This document shows, piece by piece, positions 1 through 13,412 of a stretch of 64,000 bases of DNA (position 1 is the stretch's first letter; each line of letters begins with the position of its first letter). Below the pieces are notes generated by a model. The model made no database searches. It was given only the letters and a program-made list of their open reading frames with translations, and had not been told where the DNA came from. The position numbers and the translations under genes are program-made. Origin of the DNA: Nocardia colli (GTDB taxonomy: Bacteria > Actinomycetota > Actinomycetes > Mycobacteriales > Mycobacteriaceae); NCBI RefSeq assembly GCF_008704205.1, contig NZ_VXLC01000004.1:1-64000 (forward strand). The letters run 5' to 3'.

Positions 1-1
1 C

Positions 2-3000
2 TTCGAACTCGGCGGCAACTCGCTGCTGGCCACCCAGGTGACCGCGCGGCTCGGCGCCGCGCTGGACACCCGCCTGGCGGTCCGCGATCTGTTCGAGGCG
101 TCGACGGTGGCCGCGCTGGCCACCCAGGTCGAGCGCAACGCCGGATCCGGCAGGCAGCGGCCGAAGCTGGAGACGGGGGAGCGTCCCGCGCGGATCCCGC
201 TGTCGCCGGCCCAGCAGCGCTACTGGTTCCTCAACCAGTTCGACACGGCCACCTCGGCCGTCGACAACATCCCGCTGGCCGTGCGGCTGTCCGGCGCGCT
301 GGATGTGCCCGCGCTGGAACAGGCGATCGGCGATGTGTTCGGCCGGCACGAGGTGCTGCGCACGACCTACCCGCGCTCCGCCGAGGGCCCGCACCAGGTG
401 ATCCGCCCCGCGGCACAGTCCGCGGCCGCGCTCACCCCGGTCGACGTCGCCGAGGCCGATCTGCTCAACGCGGTGATCGCGTTCGCGCTCACCACCTTCG
501 ACGTCACCGTCGAGGTGCCGCTGGCGGTGGCGCTGTTCCGGATCGCGCCGGACGAGCACGTGCTCGCGTTCACCGTGCACCACGTGGCCGCCGACGGCTC
601 CTCGATGGGCCCGCTGGCCCGCGACGTGATGGCCGCCTACGTGGCCCGCGTGCAAGGCGATGTGCCGCAGTGGGTTCCGCTGTCGGTGCAGTACGCCGAC
701 TACGCGCTGTGGCAGCGCGCGGTGCTCGGTTCCGAAGAAGACCCAGAATCCCTTGCCGCGCAGCAGGTCGCCTACTGGCAGAGCGCGCTGGCCGAGCTGC
801 CGGATCAGCTGGAACTGCCCGCGGACCGGCCGCGCCCGCCGGCACAGTCGTTCCACGGCAAGGCGATTCGCTTCGAGATCTCCCCGGAGCGGCACGCCCG
901 CCTGCACGAACTGGCCCGCGCCAACAACGCGTCGCTGTTCATGGTGGTGCACGCGGCGCTGGCTGTGCTGCTCTCGCGGCTGTCCGGCACCGACGACATC
1001 GCGGTCGGCACCCCGATCGCGGGTCGCGGCGAGCGTGAACTCGACGACCTGATCGGCATGTTCGTCAACACCCTGGTCTTCCGGACCAGGGTGGCGCCGG
1101 GCGACCGGTTCGCCGATCTGCTCGCCGACGTCAAGGAACGCGACCTGGAGGCGTTCGCCAACGCCGACGTGCCGTTCGAGCGCCTCGTCGAGGTGCTCAA
1201 CCCGGTGCGCTCCACCGCGCGCAATCCGCTGTTCCAGGTGGGTCTGTCGTTCCAGAACCTGGCCGAGACCACCTTCGAACTGCCTGGCCTGTCGGTGAGC
1301 GCGGTCAACTTCGACTCGCAGCTGGCCAAGACCGACCTGCACGTCACGCTGTACGACCGCTACGCCGAGGACGGCACGCCGGCCGAGATCATCACCGAAT
1401 TCGGTTACGCCATCGACCTGTTCGACGAGGACACGGTCCAGGGCTTCGCGGACCGCTTCGTGCGCGTGCTCGACGCCGTGGTCGCCGACGCCACCCTGCC
1501 GGTGGGCGAGATCGACCTGCTCGCCGCGGACGAGCACACGCGCATCCTGAGCACCTGGAACGACACCGCGCACGAGGTCGACCCGGCCGCGACGCTGGTG
1601 TCGCTGCTGGACGCCTCGGTCGCGGCGACGCCGGACGCGGTCGCCCTCGTCGCCGACGAGCCGACCGGCCAGCAAGAGCTGACCTACGCCGAGCTGGATT
1701 CCCGGGTGAATCGCCTGGCCCGCTACCTGATCCAGCGTGGCGTCGGCCCGGAGGACCGGGTGGCGCTGGCCATCCGCCGGTCCACCGATCTCGTGGTCGC
1801 CATGTACGCGGTCGCGAAATCCGGTGCGGCGTATGTGCCCATCGATCCGGATCAGCCGGCCGAGCGGACCGACTACATTCTGGAGACCGCGGCACCGGTC
1901 TGCGTGCTGACCACCGGCCGGGACGGATTCCGCACCGCGGCAACCGAAACCGTGCAGATCGACGCGCTCGACCTGACCGTGCTCGCGCCGAGCCCGGTGA
2001 CCGCGACCGAACGCCGCGCCACGCTGGCCCCGGCGAACACCGCGTACGTGATCTTCACCTCCGGCTCGACCGGTCAGCCCAAGGGCGTCGCGGTCCCGCA
2101 CGCCGCGATCGCCAACCAATTGCAGTGGGAGATCACGACCTTCGGCCTCGGCGCGGACGACGCGATCCTGCTGAAGACCGCGGCCACGTTCGACCTCTCG
2201 GTGTGGGAGTTCTGGACCGCCGCCGCTTCCGGTGGGCGCCTGGTGATCTCGGCGGCCGACGGCCATCGCGATCCGGCCTACCTCAACGAGCTGATGCGTT
2301 CGACGGGCGTCACCACGCTGCACGTGGTGCCGTCGATGCTGGACTCGCTGCTCACCGAATCGGCCGGCCGCCTGACGCATTCGCTGCGCCGAGTGCTGGC
2401 CATCGGTGAGGCGCTCCCCGCGGCGACCGCACAGCGGTTCCGCCGCGACAACGATGCCGAGCTGTTCAACCTGTACGGCCCGACCGAGGCCGCGGTGTCC
2501 ATCACCAGCCACCTGGTCACCGACGCCGACGAGCTGTCGGTGTCGATCGGCGCGCCGGAATGGAACAGCCGCGTCTACGTGCTCGACGCCCGGCTGCGGC
2601 CGGTCCCGGTCGGTGTCTCCGGCGAGCTGTACCTGGCCGGTGCGCAGTTGGCGCGCGGCTACTTCGGCAAGGCCGAGCTGACCGCCGACCGGTTCGTCGC
2701 CGATCCGTTCGGCGCGGCGGGCGAGCGCATGTACCGCACCGGTGACCTGGTGGCCTGGAATGCCTCCGGTGAGCTGGATTACCGCGGCCGCACCGACTTC
2801 CAGGTGAAGATCCGCGGCTTCCGCATCGAGCTCGGCGAGATCGAGGCCGCGCTGCTGCGGCAGCCGGCGATCACCGCGGCGGCCGTGCTCGCGCACACCG
2901 ATCCGAGCATCGGCGACCGGCTGGTGGCCTACGTGGTGCCGCGGGCGGGTCAGGTCGACAAGCGCGGATTGCAGGCCGCGCTCGCCGCCGAGCTGCCGTC

Positions 3001-6000
3001 GTACATGGTGCCGTCGGTGCTGGTGCAGCTGGATGCGTTGCCGCTCAACGCCAATGGCAAGCTGGACCGGAAGGCGTTGCCGCAGCCCACCTTCGAGAAG
3101 GCGGTGTTCCGCGCGCCGGTCACGCCGATCGAGCAGATCGTCGCGAACACCTTCGCCGACGTGCTGCGCATCTCGGATCGGGAAGGGGCGGAATCGAAGC
3201 GACTCGGCCTGGACGACGACTTCTTCGCCTGGGGCGGTAACTCGCTGCTGGCCACGCAGGTCGCGGCCCGCCTCGGCGAGGCGCTGAACACGCGGGTGCC
3301 GGTCCGGTTGATGTTCGAGGCGTCCACCGTCGCCGCGCTGGCGGTCCGGGTCGAGCAGCACGCCGACGCGGGTGGCCGCAGGGCGCTCACGGCCGGCCCA
3401 CGGCCGGAACACATTCCGCTCTCGCTCGCGCAGCAGCGCATGTGGTTCCTCAACCGGTTCGACACCCAGTCGGCGGCCTACAACGTGCCGATCGCGGTGC
3501 GGCTCACCGGTGCCCTGGACGTGGCCGCGCTGCGTGCGGCGATCGCGGACCTGGTCAGCAGGCACGAGATCCTGCGCACCATCTACCCGCAGACGGACAG
3601 CGGTCCGGTGCAGGTGATCCTGCCGCCGGCCCAGGCCGTGCCGCGGCTGGAGGTGCGCGTGGTCGCGCCCGCGCAGATCGAATCCGCCGTGGTGGCGCTG
3701 ACGTCGACGATGTTCGACGTCACCACCGAAGTGCCGATGAAGGTCGCGCTGTTCCAGATCGCCGGGGAAGCAACCGAATCCGCGACGCCGGACGTCGAAT
3801 ACGTGCTCGCCATGGTGGTGCACCACATCTCCGGTGACGGCTCGTCGGTCGGCCCGCTGACCCGCGACCTGATGATCGCCTACGCCGCGCGTTCGGCCGG
3901 CGAGGCGCCGAACTGGGCGCCGCTCGAGGTGCAGTACGCGGACTACAGCATCTGGCAGCGGGAGCTGCTTGGCAGCGAGGACGATCAGGAGTCGCTGGCG
4001 TCCAAGCAGGTCGCCTACTGGCGCGACGCGCTGGCGGAGCTGCCGGATCAGCTGGATCTGCCGTCGGATCGCCCGCGCCCCGCGGTGCAGTCCTTCGCCG
4101 GCGGCAAGGTGGAGCTGCGCATCGACGCGCAGACCCATCAGGCGCTGATCGAGCTGGCCCGCACCGAGGGCGCGACGCTGTTCATGGTTGTGCACACCGC
4201 GCTCGCGGTGCTGCTGGCCCGGCTCTCGGGCACCGACGACATCGCCATCGGCACGCCGATGGCGGGTCGTGGCGAGGCCGTGCTGGACGACCTGATCGGC
4301 ATGTTCGTCAACACGCTGGTGTTCCGCACCAGGATCGATGCGGGCGAGGCGTTCACCGAACTGCTTGCGCGGCAACGCGAGACCGACATCCAGGCGTTCG
4401 CCAACGCGGACGTGCCGTTCGAGCGCCTCGTCGAGGTGCTCAACCCGGTGCGCTCGACCGCGCGGCATCCGCTGTTCCAGGTGGGTCTCTCGTTCCAGAA
4501 CCTGGCGCAGGCCGGGCTGGAGCTGCCGGGCCTGACCGTGGCCGGGCTCGATATCGACACGGCGCTGTCGCAGTTCGATCTGCACCTGATCGCGACCGAC
4601 CGCTACAGCGACGCCGGCGAGCCCGAGGGCATCACCGGGTTCTTCACCTACGCCACCGACATGTTCGAGCGGGATACGGTGCAGGGCTTCGTCGATCGGT
4701 TCGCGCGCTTGATCGGGGAGATCATCGCCGCGCCGCGCACTGCGGTGGGCGACATCGAACTGCTCGAGGTCGCGGAGCGTGCGCAGTTGGTCACCGGCCG
4801 TAATGCGACCGACAACGCGGTGGATTCGACCGCGACGCTGGTCTCGCTGCTCGACGCCTCGGTGGCGGCCGGGCCGAAGGAAGTCGCGCTGGTCACCGAG
4901 GACGGCGCGTCGATCACCTACGGCGATCTCGATGCCCGGGTGAATCGTCTTGCGCGGCATCTGATCTCGATCGGGGTCGGGCCGGAGTCGCGGGTGGCGC
5001 TGGCGTTCCGCCGCTCGGTCGATCTGATCGTGGCGATGTACGCGGTGGCGAAGTCCGGTGGTGCGTATGTGCCGGTGGATCCGGCGCAGGCCGCGGAGCG
5101 GACGAGCTACATCCTCGAGACGGCCGCGCCGGTGTGCGTGCTGACCAATGCCGATGCCGAGTTCGACACTGATGTCGCGCCTTTGGTGCGGATCGACGAG
5201 CTGGATCTGGCCGAGGTGGATAAGGCCGTCATCACCGATACCGATCGCGTTGCGCCGTTGCGTCCGGAGAACACGGCGTATGTGATTTTCACGTCGGGTT
5301 CGACGGGTCGTCCTAAGGGTGTTGCGGTTTCGCATGCGGCGATTGCGAATCAGTTGCAGTGGAAGGTGACCGAGTTCGGTCTCGATGCTGCTGATGCGAT
5401 TCTGCTGAAGACTGCTGCGACGTTCGATCTTTCGGTGTGGGAGTTCTGGTCTGCGGCGGTGTGTGGTGGCCGTTTGGTCATTGCCGCTCCTGATGGTCAT
5501 CAGGATCCGGCGTATCTGAATGAGTTGATGGCTCGCGAGTGGGTGACCACTTTGCATGTGGTGCCGTCGATGCTCGACGCGCTCACCGCCGGTGATTTCC
5601 CGAACTCGCTGTGGCGGGTGCTGGCGATCGGCGAGGCGCTGCCGGGTGCGCTGGCACAGCGGTTCGTGCGGGAGCACTCGCGGACCGAGCTGTTCAACCT
5701 CTACGGCCCGACCGAGGCCGCCGTCTCGATCACCAGCCATCGGGTGACCAGGGCGGACGAGACCTCGGTGTCCATCGGCCTGCCGGAATGGAACAGCCAG
5801 GTCTACGTGCTGGATTCGCGACTGAAGCCGGTGCCCGCCGGTGTCGCCGGTGAGCTGTACCTCGCCGGTGCGCAGCTGGCGCGTGGTTACTTCGGTCGGG
5901 CGGATTTGACCTCGGATCGGTTCGTGGCCAACCCGTTCCAGACCGGAGCGCGGATGTACCGCACCGGTGACCTGGTGGCGTGGAACGCCGCCGGTGAGCT

Positions 6001-9000
6001 GGAGTACCGGGGCCGCACCGACTTCCAGGTGAAGATCCGTGGCTTCCGGATCGAGCTGGGCGAGATCGAGGCCGCGCTGCTGGCGCTGCCGGAGATCGCG
6101 CAGACCGCGGTCCTCGCCAAGTCCGATCCGAAGACCGGCGATCGGCTGGTCGCGTACCTGGTGGCGTCGAACGGTGATGTCGATGTCGCACAGGTGAAGT
6201 CGGCGCTCATCGACGGCCTGCCGTCGTACATGGTGCCCGCGGCGTTCGTCGTGCTGGATGCGTTGCCGCTGAACGTGAACGGCAAGCTGGATCGAAAGGC
6301 GTTGCCGGAGCCGGAGTTCGAGGCGCAGGTGTTCCGTGCGCCGTCGACGCCGATCGAGGAGATCGTGGCCTCGGTGTTTGCCGAGGTGCTCGGTGTCGAT
6401 CAGGTCGGCGTCGATGACGATTTCTTCGGTCTGGGCGGTAACTCGCTGCTGGCCACGCAGGTCGCCGCGCGGATCGGTGCCGCGCTCGACGCACGGGTGC
6501 CGGTGCGTGCCCTGTTCGAGGCGTCGACTGTTTCCGGTTTGGCCGTGAAGGTCGAACAGCACGCCGGTGCCGGCGGCCGTCGCGCCCTGGTGGCGGGCCC
6601 GCGCCCGGACCAGGTTCCGCTCTCGCTCGCGCAGCAGCGCATGTGGTTCCTCAACCAGTTCGACGTCGCCTCGGCGGTCAACAACATCCCGGTCGCCGTG
6701 CGGCTGACCGGCGATCTCGATGTCGCCGCGCTGCAAGACGCGGTCGCGGATGTCATTGCCAGGCACGAGACGCTGCGCACGGTGTACCCGGAGCAGGGGC
6801 GCGCGGCGAGCCAGGTGATCCTGACCGCCGAGCAGTCGGTGCCGGACCTGACGCCGGAAAACGTTGCCGTCGAAGACATTCAGCAGCGGATCGTGGACGT
6901 GATCGCCGCCGGGTTCGATGTGACCGCGGAGATCCCGTTGCGGGCCAAGCTGTTCCGGATCAGCGACGGCGAATACGTGCTGGTGTTCGTGGTGCATCAC
7001 ATCAGCGCGGACGGCTGGTCGATGGGCCCGCTGACCCGCGATGTGATGCTCGCCTACGCGGCTCGCTCGAACGGCGTGCCGCCGGGCTGGGCGCCGCTGC
7101 CGGTGCAGTACGCGGACTTCAGCCTCTGGCAGCGCGACGTGCTCGGCTCCGAGGCCGATCCGGCCAGCCTGATCTCCCAGCAGGCCGAGTACTGGCGGGC
7201 CGCGCTGGCCGGGCTGCCGGACGAGCTCAATCTGCCCGCCGACCGGACCAGGCCGACGACCCAGTCGTTCGCCGGCGGGCGCGTGGTGTTCCCGATCGAC
7301 GGCGAGCTGCACCGCAAGCTCACCGAGATCGCGCGGGAACAGAACGCGACCATGTTCATGCTGGTGCATGCCGCGCTCGCGCTGTTCCTGGCGCGCATGT
7401 CCGGCACCGACGACATCGCCATCGGCACCCCGATCGCGGGTCGCGGCGAGGCCGAACTCGACGACGTGATCGGCATGTTCGTCAACACGCTGGTGCTGCG
7501 CTCGCACGTCGAGGGTGACCTCACCTTCGGCGAGCTGCTGGCCCGGACCAAGGACGCGGACCTGCAGGCGTTCGCGCATGCCGACCTGCCGTTCGAGCGG
7601 CTGGTGGAACTGCTCAACCCGGAGCGCTCGACCGCACGGCACCCGCTGTTCCAGGTGGCGCTGTCGTTCGAGAACCTGCCGGAGACCAGCTTCGAACTGC
7701 CCGGATTGCAGGTCAGCGCGGTCGATTTCGACGTCGACACGGCGAAATTCGATCTGTCGCTGACGATTCGGGAGGCGCCGGCCGCCGCCGACGCGGGCAT
7801 GTACGCCGAGTTCTCCTTCGCCCGTGACCTGTTCGACGACGCCACGGTCGAGGTGTTCGCGCAGCGGTTCACCCGCCTGCTCGACGCCATCGTGACCGAG
7901 CGCGACCTGCCGATCGGCGACCTGCCGCTGCTCGACGCGGACGAGTACGAGCTGCTCACGCACGTGCACGGCGAAGACGTGATGGCCACCGGGCTGCTGC
8001 CGGATCTGTTGCAGCGCGGCGCCAAGCTGAACCCGGAGCAGATCGCGGTCCGCTACCAGGGCCGGTCGATCACCTACCGCGAGCTCGACGAGTACTCCTC
8101 GCGGCTGGCGCGGGTGCTGATCGAGCGCGGTGTCGGTCCGGAACGCATTGTGGCGCTGTCCTTCCCGCGTTCCTACGAGATGGTCGCGGCGTTCTGGGCG
8201 GTGGCGAAGGCGGGCGGCGCGCACGTGCCGGTCGACCCGACCTACCCCGAAGACCGCATGCGGCACATGATCAACGACTCCGGCGCGGTCATCGGCATCA
8301 CCGCGACCGAGCACGTGGATCGCCTGCCGCGCGACGTCGAATGGCTGCGCCTGGACGATCCGGCGCTCGGCGAACTGATCGAGGCCAAGTCGCCGGACTC
8401 GGTGACGGACGCGGACCGGATCTCGTCGCTGGCCATGCGGCACCCGGTGTACGTCATCTACACGTCGGGTTCGACGGGTATGCCCAAGGGCGTCACCGTG
8501 ACCCACGCGGGCATGGGTGGCCTGGTCGGTGTCGCGACCGACCTGTACCAGCTCGAGGCGCACCACCGGTTCCTGCACATCTGCTCGCCGAGCTTCGACC
8601 CGTCGGTGCTCGAATGGCTGTGTGCCGCCTACACCGGCGCGACGCTGGTGATCGTGCCGTCGACCATCATCGGCGGCCCGGATCTGGCCGAGCTGCTGCG
8701 CACCGAGCGGGTGACGCACACGATCATCACGCCCGCGGTGCTCGGCACGGTGGATCCGGCCGGCATGGAGGCGCTCGAAGTGGCGTCCGTCGGTGGCGAT
8801 GTCACCACGCCGGAGCTGCTGGCCAAGTGGTACCCGGGGCGCAAGTACTTCAACGCCTACGGTCCGACCGAGACGACGATCATCTCGTCCTACGCGAGCC
8901 TGACCCCGGGACGGCACGTCACCATCGGTCTGCCGGTGCGCGGCATGTCGGCGCTGGTGCTGGACAACCGGCTCAACCCGGTGCCGCCGGGCGTCGCGGG

Positions 9001-12000
9001 CGAGCTGTACCTCGCCGGTGGCGCGGTGGCGCGTGGCTACCACAACCGTCCCGACCTCACCTCGGAGCGGTTCGTCGCCAACCCGTGGAGCAACGAGGGC
9101 GCGCGGATGTACCGCACCGGTGACGTGGTGCGCTGGTTCGCCGAACCGGGCGAGCGCGCGGGTAACGCCGCGGTGCCCGAGGTCCGCTGGGAGCTGGACT
9201 ACGTCGGCCGCTCGGACTTCCAGGTGAAGATCCGCGGCTTCCGCATCGAGCTCGGCGAGATCGACACCGTGCTCGCGGCGCATCCGGACGTCGAGTTCGC
9301 GATCACGCTCGGCAAGCAGACCGCGGCGGGCGCCACGATCCTGGTGTCGTATGTGCTCGCGGTGCCCGGCCACGAGATCGACACGGTCCGGCTCGGCGAG
9401 CACGCCTCGCGGAGCCTGCCGCCGCACATGGTGCCGTCGGCGATCATGGTGCTCGACGAGATCCCGCTGACCCCGGTCGGCAAGCTCGATCGCAAGGCGC
9501 TGCCCGAGCCGGTGCTCGCGCCGCGCGAGTTCCGGGCGCCGGCCAGCGAGGTCGAGGCGGTCATCGCCGAGGTGTTCGCCGAGGTGCTCGGGGTCGAGCA
9601 GATCGGCCTGGACGACTCGTTCTTCGCGCTCGGCGGCGACAGCATCCTGTCCATCCAGCTGGTGTCGCGGGCCAAGGCGCGTGGTGTGGTGTTCTCCCCG
9701 CGCGACGTGTTCGAGCGGCGCAGCGTGGCCTCGCTGGCCGAGGTCGCCACGCTCGGCGCGGGCACCGAACAGGTCAAGCTGGAGGAGCTGCCGGGCGGCG
9801 GGGTCGGCGAGATTCCGCTGACGCCGATCATGACGCAGATCCTCGCGGGCGGCTCGTCCTACGAACGCTTCTCCCAGACGATGGCGCTGCGCCTGCCGGA
9901 CGGTATCGACCGGGCGACGCTCGTCGGGACCATCGCGGCGGTGTTCGATCACCACGACGTGCTGCGTACTCGGTTGCGCCGCACCGACGATCAGTGGGCG
10001 TTCGAGGCGCTGGCGATCGGCGCGGTCGATGTGGATGCGCTGGTGCATCGGGTCGAGCTGGCCGCCGACGTCGACGACGCGGAGCTCAAGCGGGTCGGCA
10101 GCGCGGCGTTCGACGCCGCGCTCGGCCGCCTGGATCCGGCGAATGCCGTGATGGCGCAGTTCATCTGGTTCGCGTTCGAGGGAGAGCGGCGCGATGTGCT
10201 GCTCATCGTCGCGCACCACTTCGTGGTCGACGGTGTGTCCTGGCGCATCCTGATTCCGGACTTCGCGGTCGCGTGGTCGCAGCTGGCCGCCGGTCAGCAG
10301 GTTGCGTTGCCCGCCAACGGAACGTCGATGCGGCGCTGGGCGCACAGTTTGGTCGAGGCGGCCACCTCGGCGAAGCGGGTCGCCGAACTGCCGTTCTGGC
10401 AGCAGGTTTCGACGACGCCGGATCCGCTGCTCGGGTCGCGTCCGTTCGATCCGGCGGTGGATACCTTCGCCACGGTCGAGCGGGTCGAGGTCACGCTGCC
10501 CGCCGAGGTCACCGACGCGGTACTCACCGCGATCCCCGGCCTCTACCGCGGTGGCGTGAACGACGGACTGCTGTCCGCGCTGGCCATGGCGGTCGCGCGC
10601 TGGCGCGGCACGGGTTCGGCGGCATTGGTCAAGCTCGAGGGCCACGGTCGTGAAGAGGAAGTCGTTCCGGGCGCGGATCTTTCGCGCACGGTCGGCTGGT
10701 TCACCACGGCCTACCCGGTCCGGCTGGATCTGGGCGGCGCCGATCTGTCCGACGCGTTCGCCGGTGGCGCCGCGCTCGGCGAGATCGTGAAGTCGATCAA
10801 GGAGCAACTGCTCGCGGTACCGGACAAGGGTCTCGGTTACGGCCTGCTGCGGCACCTGAACTCGGCGACCGGTCAGCGACTGGGCGCCGCGGGGCAGATC
10901 AGCTTCAACTACCTGGGTCGCATGTCGGCCGGGGAGATCCCGGAGCAGCTCGCCGAGATCGGCTGGGTGCCGGTGTCGGACCTCGGTCAGCTCGACGGCG
11001 ACATGGATCTGGACATGCCGGCCAACGCGACGATCGACATCAACGCGATCGTCACCGACGGCGCGGACGGTCCGGAGCTGGGCGCGGCGTTCGCGTTCCC
11101 GACCGGGCTGCTGACCAAGGAGCAGATGCAGGAGTTCGCCGACCACTGGGTCGCCGCGCTCACCGCGCTGGCCACGCACGCGAAGCGGCCGGACGCGGGC
11201 GGTTTCACGCCGTCGGACATGTCGCTGGTGCGGGTCGAGCAGACCGATATCGAGCTGTGGGAACGGAATTACCCGGCGCTGGCCGAGGTGTGGCCGCTCT
11301 CGCCGTTGCAGTCGGGTCTGCTGTTCCACGCGATGATGACGCAGGCGACGGTCGACGTGTACACCATGCAGGCCGTGGTCGATCTCGGCGGCACGCTGGA
11401 CGTCGAGCGGTTGCGGGCGGCCGCACAGGGCATCATCGACCGCTACCCGAACCTGCGGACCGCGTTCGTCACCGACTCCGACGGGCAGGCCGTGCAGGTC
11501 GTGCTCGACCGGATCGAGGCGCCGTGGCGCGAGGTGGATCTCACCGCGCTGGCCGCGGACGAGCGGACCGCGGAACTGCGCAGGCAGGTCGCGGCCGATC
11601 AGGCCACGCACTTCGACATGGCGACGCCGCCGTTGCTGCGGTTCACCCTGTTCCGCACCGACGAGAACCAGTGGCACCTGGCCATCACCACCCACCACAT
11701 CCTGTTGGACGGCTGGTCGATGCCGCTGCTCATGCGGGATCTGCTGGTGCTGTACGCGGTGCGCGGCGATCAGACCGCGCTGCCGCGGGTGGCGTCCTAC
11801 CGCAACTTCCTCGGCTGGCTGGCCGGGCGGGACCGCGAGGCCTCGCTGCGGGCGTGGGCGACCGCGCTCGACGGGGTCAGCGAACCGACTCAGCTCGCGC
11901 CGCAACCGCGTTCGGCCGAGCAGTACGAGATCGGCAAGCTGGTCACCGAGCTCGACACCGACCGCACGCGCCAGCTCACCAAGCACGCCGCCGAATTGGG

Positions 12001-13396
12001 CGTCACGGTGAACACGCTGGTGCAGGCAGCTTGGGGCATCCTGCTCGGACGGCTCACCGGGCGCGGCGATGTCGTGTTCGGCGCGACCGTCTCCGGCCGG
12101 CCGGCCGAACTGCCGGGCGTGGAGTCGATGGTCGGCTTGTTCATCAACACGCTGCCGGTGCGGTTGCGCATCGACGACCGCCAGACCATCGGCAAGCTGC
12201 TGGAGCGGTTGCAGCACGATCAGGCCGATCTGCTCGAGCATCACTACGTGGGGCTCACCGACATCCAGCGGGTGGCGGGCACCGGATCGCTGTTCGACAC
12301 GCTGCTGGTGTTCGAGTCGTATCCGATGGACAAGGAGGCCATTTCGGCCGCCAGCTCCATCGACGGTATGTCGGTGACCGGTGTCGGCGTCAACGACGCC
12401 ACGCACTACCCGCTGACGCTGCTGGTGACCGCCGAGGCGACCATCGAGCTGACGCTCAAGTACCTGGGCAGCCGGTTCTCCGCGGACGAGGTGGAGATCA
12501 TGTCCGCGCGGTTGATCCGGGTGCTGGAGGCGTTGCTCGGCGATCCGGACGGCCTGGTCGGCGATATCGACATCCTCGATGCCGGTGAGCGGGCCCGCCT
12601 GCTCGTCGAATCCGGGATCACCGCAAGCACTTCCGCGCCGGAACCGGCCGGTCGGGTCGGCGCGCACACGGTCGCGAAGGTGCTCGCCGAGGTGGTCGAG
12701 GAGGATCCGGAGGCGCCCGCGCTGCTCGCCGACGGGGACGAAATCGCCTACCACGTCCTGGATCGACGCTCCTCGCAGCTGGCTCGGGTGCTCATCGATC
12801 GGGGTGCGGGGCCGGGCGACATCGTCGCGCTGGCGCTGCCGCGTTCGCTGGACGCGGTCGTCGCGGCCTGGGCGGTGCAGAAGGCCGGTGCGGCACTGTT
12901 GTTCGCCGGCGATCTCACCGCCGACGACCTGGCCGGCGCCGGAGCCACCTTCGGCATCGGCTCGAAGTCGGTGCCGGACAGCCCGATTCGCTGGCTCGTC
13001 CCGGCCGACATGCAGGCCGACCTGGTCGCGGCGCCGTCGCACCCGGTCTCCTACGCGGACCGGGTCCGCCCGCTCGGCGAAGACCACCCGGCCTTCGTCG
13101 TCCCGACCGGCGACGGCGTCCTCGCGATCACTCAGACCGAGGCGCTGGCCCGGGCCGAGCACGTCCGCGAGGAGTACGGCATCGACTACGAGTCGACCAC
13201 GTACACCACCGCCCCCTCCGGCCGCGCCGCGATGCTCGAGTTCCTGGCCTCCGCCACCGCGGGCGCCCTCTCGGTCCTCCCGACCGGCGAGATCGCCAAC
13301 GACCTCACCGACGGCGAGGTCACCCACTGGTTCGTCACCCCGAACGAGGCGACGGACGCGGCGGATGCCGAGGTCAAGATCGTGATCGCGGAGTAG
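2..13396 (+). CDS. Non-ribosomal peptide synthetase, 3' part (T-C-A-T-C-A-T-C-A-T-E-C-A*)
   Basis: Multimodular NRPS that builds a peptide on phosphopantetheine carriers; the 5' end lies outside the window, so about 4464 residues are seen. Domains by nucleotide position: carrier end with GGNSL (8-28); C1 about 190-1540 (HHVAADG at 578); A1 about 1660-3095 (FTSGSTG near 2054); T1 (WGGNSL near 3230); C2 about 3410-4780 (HHISGDG at 3821); A2 about 4900-6320; T2 (LGGNSL near 6430); C3 about 6610-7960 (HHISADG at 6995); A3 about 8030-9515; T3 (LGGDS near 9630); E about 9810-11170 ([10 protein letters not shown] near 10217); C4 about 11290-12580 (HHILLDG near 11696); eroded half A to the stop. By eye the specificity residues of A1 and A2 are identical, DLWHLILVS plus Lys, partly Ser-like (D-x-W-H-L); A3 reads DPLIAVAII plus Lys. 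The third residue should be epimerised, and C4 follows E, as in D-accepting condensation domains. No thioesterase. Substrates and product are not known. Confidence 0.95.
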   Translation, partial: FELGGNSLLATQVTARLGAALDTRLAVRDLFEASTVAALATQVERNAGSGRQRPKLETGERPARIPLSPAQQRYWFLNQFDTATSAVDNIPLAVRLSGALDVPALEQAIGDVFGRHEVLRTTYPRSAEGPHQVIRPAAQSAAALTPVDVAEADLLNAVIAFALTTFDVTVEVPLAVALFRIAPDEHVLAFTVHHVAADGSSMGPLARDVMAAYVARVQGDVPQWVPLSVQYADYALWQRAVLGSEEDPESLAAQQVAYWQSALAELPDQLELPADRPRPPAQSFHGKAIRFEISPERHARLHELARANNASLFMVVHAALAVLLSRLSGTDDIAVGTPIAGRGERELDDLIGMFVNTLVFRTRVAPGDRFADLLADVKERDLEAFANADVPFERLVEVLNPVRSTARNPLFQVGLSFQNLAETTFELPGLSVSAVNFDSQLAKTDLHVTLYDRYAEDGTPAEIITEFGYAIDLFDEDTVQGFADRFVRVLDAVVADATLPVGEIDLLAADEHTRILSTWNDTAHEVDPAATLVSLLDASVAATPDAVALVADEPTGQQELTYAELDSRVNRLARYLIQRGVGPEDRVALAIRRSTDLVVAMYAVAKSGAAYVPIDPDQPAERTDYILETAAPVCVLTTGRDGFRTAATETVQIDALDLTVLAPSPVTATERRATLAPANTAYVIFTSGSTGQPKGVAVPHAAIANQLQWEITTFGLGADDAILLKTAATFDLSVWEFWTAAASGGRLVISAADGHRDPAYLNELMRSTGVTTLHVVPSMLDSLLTESAGRLTHSLRRVLAIGEALPAATAQRFRRDNDAELFNLYGPTEAAVSITSHLVTDADELSVSIGAPEWNSRVYVLDARLRPVPVGVSGELYLAGAQLARGYFGKAELTADRFVADPFGAAGERMYRTGDLVAWNASGELDYRGRTDFQVKIRGFRIELGEIEAALLRQPAITAAAVLAHTDPSIGDRLVAYVVPRAGQVDKRGLQAALAAELPSYMVPSVLVQLDALPLNANGKLDRKALPQPTFEKAVFRAPVTPIEQIVANTFADVLRISDREGAESKRLGLDDDFFAWGGNSLLATQVAARLGEALNTRVPVRLMFEASTVAALAVRVEQHADAGGRRALTAGPRPEHIPLSLAQQRMWFLNRFDTQSAAYNVPIAVRLTGALDVAALRAAIADLVSRHEILRTIYPQTDSGPVQVILPPAQAVPRLEVRVVAPAQIESAVVALTSTMFDVTTEVPMKVALFQIAGEATESATPDVEYVLAMVVHHISGDGSSVGPLTRDLMIAYAARSAGEAPNWAPLEVQYADYSIWQRELLGSEDDQESLASKQVAYWRDALAELPDQLDLPSDRPRPAVQSFAGGKVELRIDAQTHQALIELARTEGATLFMVVHTALAVLLARLSGTDDIAIGTPMAGRGEAVLDDLIGMFVNTLVFRTRIDAGEAFTELLARQRETDIQAFANADVPFERLVEVLNPVRSTARHPLFQVGLSFQNLAQAGLELPGLTVAGLDIDTALSQFDLHLIATDRYSDAGEPEGITGFFTYATDMFERDTVQGFVDRFARLIGEIIAAPRTAVGDIELLEVAERAQLVTGRNATDNAVDSTATLVSLLDASVAAGPKEVALVTEDGASITYGDLDARVNRLARHLISIGVGPESRVALAFRRSVDLIVAMYAVAKSGGAYVPVDPAQAAERTSYILETAAPVCVLTNADAEFDTDVAPLVRIDELDLAEVDKAVITDTDRVAPLRPENTAYVIFTSGSTGRPKGVAVSHAAIANQLQWKVTEFGLDAADAILLKTAATFDLSVWEFWSAAVCGGRLVIAAPDGHQDPAYLNELMAREWVTTLHVVPSMLDALTAGDFPNSLWRVLAIGEALPGALAQRFVREHSRTELFNLYGPTEAAVSITSHRVTRADETSVSIGLPEWNSQVYVLDSRLKPVPAGVAGELYLAGAQLARGYFGRADLTSDRFVANPFQTGARMYRTGDLVAWNAAGELEYRGRTDFQVKIRGFRIELGEIEAALLALPEIAQTAVLAKSDPKTGDRLVAYLVASNGDVDVAQVKSALIDGLPSYMVPAAFVVLDALPLNVNGKLDRKALPEPEFEAQVFRAPSTPIEEIVASVFAEVLGVDQVGVDDDFFGLGGNSLLATQVAARIGAALDARVPVRALFEASTVSGLAVKVEQHAGAGGRRALVAGPRPDQVPLSLAQQRMWFLNQFDVASAVNNIPVAVRLTGDLDVAALQDAVADVIARHETLRTVYPEQGRAASQVILTAEQSVPDLTPENVAVEDIQQRIVDVIAAGFDVTAEIPLRAKLFRISDGEYVLVFVVHHISADGWSMGPLTRDVMLAYAARSNGVPPGWAPLPVQYADFSLWQRDVLGSEADPASLISQQAEYWRAALAGLPDELNLPADRTRPTTQSFAGGRVVFPIDGELHRKLTEIAREQNATMFMLVHAALALFLARMSGTDDIAIGTPIAGRGEAELDDVIGMFVNTLVLRSHVEGDLTFGELLARTKDADLQAFAHADLPFERLVELLNPERSTARHPLFQVALSFENLPETSFELPGLQVSAVDFDVDTAKFDLSLTIREAPAAADAGMYAEFSFARDLFDDATVEVFAQRFTRLLDAIVTERDLPIGDLPLLDADEYELLTHVHGEDVMATGLLPDLLQRGAKLNPEQIAVRYQGRSITYRELDEYSSRLARVLIERGVGPERIVALSFPRSYEMVAAFWAVAKAGGAHVPVDPTYPEDRMRHMINDSGAVIGITATEHVDRLPRDVEWLRLDDPALGELIEAKSPDSVTDADRISSLAMRHPVYVIYTSGSTGMPKGVTVTHAGMGGLVGVATDLYQLEAHHRFLHICSPSFDPSVLEWLCAAYTGATLVIVPSTIIGGPDLAELLRTERVTHTIITPAVLGTVDPAGMEALEVASVGGDVTTPELLAKWYPGRKYFNAYGPTETTIISSYASLTPGRHVTIGLPVRGMSALVLDNRLNPVPPGVAGELYLAGGAVARGYHNRPDLTSERFVANPWSNEGARMYRTGDVVRWFAEPGERAGNAAVPEVRWELDYVGRSDFQVKIRGFRIELGEIDTVLAAHPDVEFAITLGKQTAAGATILVSYVLAVPGHEIDTVRLGEHASRSLPPHMVPSAIMVLDEIPLTPVGKLDRKALPEPVLAPREFRAPASEVEAVIAEVFAEVLGVEQIGLDDSFFALGGDSILSIQLVSRAKARGVVFSPRDVFERRSVASLAEVATLGAGTEQVKLEELPGGGVGEIPLTPIMTQILAGGSSYERFSQTMALRLPDGIDRATLVGTIAAVFDHHDVLRTRLRRTDDQWAFEALAIGAVDVDALVHRVELAADVDDAELKRVGSAAFDAALGRLDPANAVMAQFIWFAFEGERRDVLLIVAHHFVVDGVSWRILIPDFAVAWSQLAAGQQVALPANGTSMRRWAHSLVEAATSAKRVAELPFWQQVSTTPDPLLGSRPFDPAVDTFATVERVEVTLPAEVTDAVLTAIPGLYRGGVNDGLLSALAMAVARWRGTGSAALVKLEGHGREEEVVPGADLSRTVGWFTTAYPVRLDLGGADLSDAFAGGAALGEIVKSIKEQLLAVPDKGLGYGLLRHLNSATGQRLGAAGQISFNYLGRMSAGEIPEQLAEIGWVPVSDLGQLDGDMDLDMPANATIDINAIVTDGADGPELGAAFAFPTGLLTKEQMQEFADHWVAALTALATHAKRPDAGGFTPSDMSLVRVEQTDIELWERNYPALAEVWPLSPLQSGLLFHAMMTQATVDVYTMQAVVDLGGTLDVERLRAAAQGIIDRYPNLRTAFVTDSDGQAVQVVLDRIEAPWREVDLTALAADERTAELRRQVAADQATHFDMATPPLLRFTLFRTDENQWHLAITTHHILLDGWSMPLLMRDLLVLYAVRGDQTALPRVASYRNFLGWLAGRDREASLRAWATALDGVSEPTQLAPQPRSAEQYEIGKLVTELDTDRTRQLTKHAAELGVTVNTLVQAAWGILLGRLTGRGDVVFGATVSGRPAELPGVESMVGLFINTLPVRLRIDDRQTIGKLLERLQHDQADLLEHHYVGLTDIQRVAGTGSLFDTLLVFESYPMDKEAISAASSIDGMSVTGVGVNDATHYPLTLLVTAEATIELTLKYLGSRFSADEVEIMSARLIRVLEALLGDPDGLVGDIDILDAGERARLLVESGITASTSAPEPAGRVGAHTVAKVLAEVVEEDPEAPALLADGDEIAYHVLDRRSSQLARVLIDRGAGPGDIVALALPRSLDAVVAAWAVQKAGAALLFAGDLTADDLAGAGATFGIGSKSVPDSPIRWLVPADMQADLVAAPSHPVSYADRVRPLGEDHPAFVVPTGDGVLAITQTEALARAEHVREEYGIDYESTTYTTAPSGRAAMLEFLASATAGALSVLPTGEIANDLTDGEVTHWFVTPNEATDAADAEVKIVIAE
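12650..13396 (+). other. Degenerate, truncated adenylation domain at the NRPS C-terminus
   Basis: The last 240 or so residues of the NRPS resemble the first half of its own A3 domain. The segment [16 protein letters not shown] corresponds to [16 protein letters not shown] in A3, and the following [17 protein letters not shown] to [17 protein letters not shown]. The nucleotide-binding signature YTSGSTG is replaced by VVPTGDG, and the specificity-pocket region FDPSVLEW by SGRAAMLEF. The reading frame stops at the place where motif A5 would begin. Codon use stays strongly G/C-ending up to the stop, so this is not an obvious fresh frameshift. It cannot be an active adenylation domain. Whether it is a structural cap for C4, a docking element or a decaying remnant is inference. 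Confidence 0.8.
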
Positions 13397-13412
13397 GCCT
13401 GCCAACAGTCGG

